Part shown: one piece after another, positions 4,778 through 5,631 of the stretch | Numbering within the stretch: position 1 is the first letter of the stretch | Layout: each line of letters opens with the position of its first letter | Made by a program: the position numbers and the translations under genes | The notes under the pieces: generated by a model | The model's database searches: none | Told to the model about the DNA's origin: nothing | Seen by the model: the letters and a program-made list of their open reading frames with translations, nothing else | Assembly (NCBI GenBank): GCA_035461905.1 | Contig: DATHUV010000119.1 | Location: 1 to 5,631, forward strand | Length of the DNA: 5,631 nucleotides | DNA from: SZUA-442 sp035461905 | GTDB taxonomy: Bacteria > Actinomycetota > Acidimicrobiia > Spongiisociales > UBA5794 | Direction of reading: 5' to 3'

Positions 4778-5631
4778 ATGTCCTACAACCTGAAGAACCG
4801 CAGTTTCGTCAAAGAGATCGACTTCACCCGGGTGGTGTTCACTTACATACTCGACCTGTCCGAGGATCTGAAGGAGGCGAAATACGCCGGGACGGAGACG
4901 CCACAACTCGCAGGCAGGAGCATCGCGCTCGTGTTCGAAAAGACCTCGACCCGGACACGGGCCGCCTTCGAGGTCGCCGCGTACGACCAGGGCGCCCATG
5001 TGACGTACCTCGATCCATCGTCGTCCCAGATGGGTCACAAGGAGTCGGCGGCGGACACGGCCAGGGTCCTCGGCCGGATGTACGACGCCATCGAGTACCG
5101 AGGCACGGCGCAGGCGATCGTCGAGGAGCTCGCCGCCCACGCCGGGGTGCCTGTGTACAACGGGTTGACGGAGGAGTGGCATCCCACCCAGATGCTGGCC
5201 GACTTCCTCACCATGCACGAGGCCTCGGGCAAGCCCTACCACGAGCTGTCCTATGCGTTCACGGGCGACCTTCGGTTCAACATGGGTCGGTCCCTGCTCG
5301 TCACGGGAGCGCTACTGGGTTCGGACGTGCGGATGATCGGGCCGAGGCAGATGTTCCCGCCCGACGATGTCGTCGAGATCGCCAAGGGACTCGCCGAGGG
5401 GTCGGGGGCGAAGATCATGATCACCGATGACCTCGACGCCGTCGAGGGTGTCGACTTCATCCACACCGACGTGTGGGTGTCGATGGGCGAGCCGAAAGAC
5501 GTGTGGAACGACCGTGTCGCCGACTTCAAGGACTATCAGGTCAACGCAGCACTGTTCGAACGCACCGGGAACCCGGACGCCGGGTTCATGCATTGCCTCC
5601 CGGCCTTCCACGACACGAACACGGTCGTCGG
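4778..5631 (+). CDS. argF: Ornithine carbamoyltransferase (3' partial)
   Basis: Catalyses carbamoyl phosphate + L-ornithine to L-citrulline + phosphate in the cytoplasm. The ATG at 4778 has a GGAG (4770-4773) four bases upstream. 284 residues are visible of a family length near 330-340, and the frame runs off the right edge. Motifs appear in order: STRTR (57-61), binding carbamoyl phosphate; SQMGHKES (83-90); RVLGRMYDAIEYRG (96-109); HPTQ (135-138); GDLRFNMGRSL (163-173); DVWVSMGE (231-238), the ornithine-binding SMG loop; and HCLP (272-275) with the reactive cysteine. The HKES and RVLGRMYD segments place it with the longer ArgF/ArcB-type enzymes of E. coli style. Whether it serves arginine synthesis (argF) or the arginine deiminase pathway (arcB) cannot be told, because no other arg or arc gene is visible. 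One oddity is GDLRFNMG where the family usually has GDARNNMG; the second Asn is kept. Confidence 0.95.
   Translation, partial: MSYNLKNRSFVKEIDFTRVVFTYILDLSEDLKEAKYAGTETPQLAGRSIALVFEKTSTRTRAAFEVAAYDQGAHVTYLDPSSSQMGHKESAADTARVLGRMYDAIEYRGTAQAIVEELAAHAGVPVYNGLTEEWHPTQMLADFLTMHEASGKPYHELSYAFTGDLRFNMGRSLLVTGALLGSDVRMIGPRQMFPPDDVVEIAKGLAEGSGAKIMITDDLDAVEGVDFIHTDVWVSMGEPKDVWNDRVADFKDYQVNAALFERTGNPDAGFMHCLPAFHDTNTVV

Noticed and set aside
4589..5242. 217-codon minus-strand open frame
   Set aside because: Lies opposite the ornithine carbamoyltransferase gene, which has all family motifs; no ribosome site or domain.

Overview
This is a GC-rich window with uniform composition. GTG starts are frequent, Shine-Dalgarno sequences are strong on some genes and absent on others, and one small helical protein is of an actinobacterial type. 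It fits a high-GC actinobacterium, possibly of marine Acidimicrobiia type. The lineage is inferred from gene style only, because there is no rRNA or other marker gene here.

Layout. A gene entering from the left edge (1-1242, +) encodes an integral membrane protein of the UnbU / RnfD-NqrB-like group with an added C-terminal soluble domain. It meets tail to tail, with 4 nt between stop codons, a minus-strand gene (1247-2932) for a membrane-anchored FG-GAP/VCBS repeat protein with a C-terminal ASPIC/UnbV domain (CRTAC1-like). UnbU and UnbV are named from enediyne biosynthesis clusters, but no enediyne synthase gene is visible here. Upstream on the minus strand is the most notable gene (3025-4038). 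It appears as two adjacent open frames split by one in-frame TGA. Read through, they form a single 337-residue AhpD/carboxymuconolactone-decarboxylase-like protein with selenocysteine at residue 213 in a C-x-x-U-x-x-x-H active site. A SECIS-like hairpin lies directly after the TGA. Further upstream (4194-4592, -) is a small conserved-type helical protein of unknown function. A 185-nt divergent intergenic region then leads to an ornithine carbamoyltransferase gene (4778 to the right edge, +), cut off by the window end.

How they fit together. The ornithine carbamoyltransferase is ordinary arginine metabolism and probably unrelated to the rest. The selenoprotein, the UnbV-like protein and the UnbU-like membrane protein are neighbours with possible redox or cell-envelope roles, but a shared pathway is only a guess. 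The gaps between the minus-strand genes (155 and 92 nt) each contain inverted repeats. The 92-nt gap also has a promoter-like sequence placed for leaderless translation of the UnbV-like gene, so these genes may be separate transcription units.

There is no gene-free stretch longer than 300 nt. No tRNA, rRNA, mobile element, CRISPR array or attachment site was seen.
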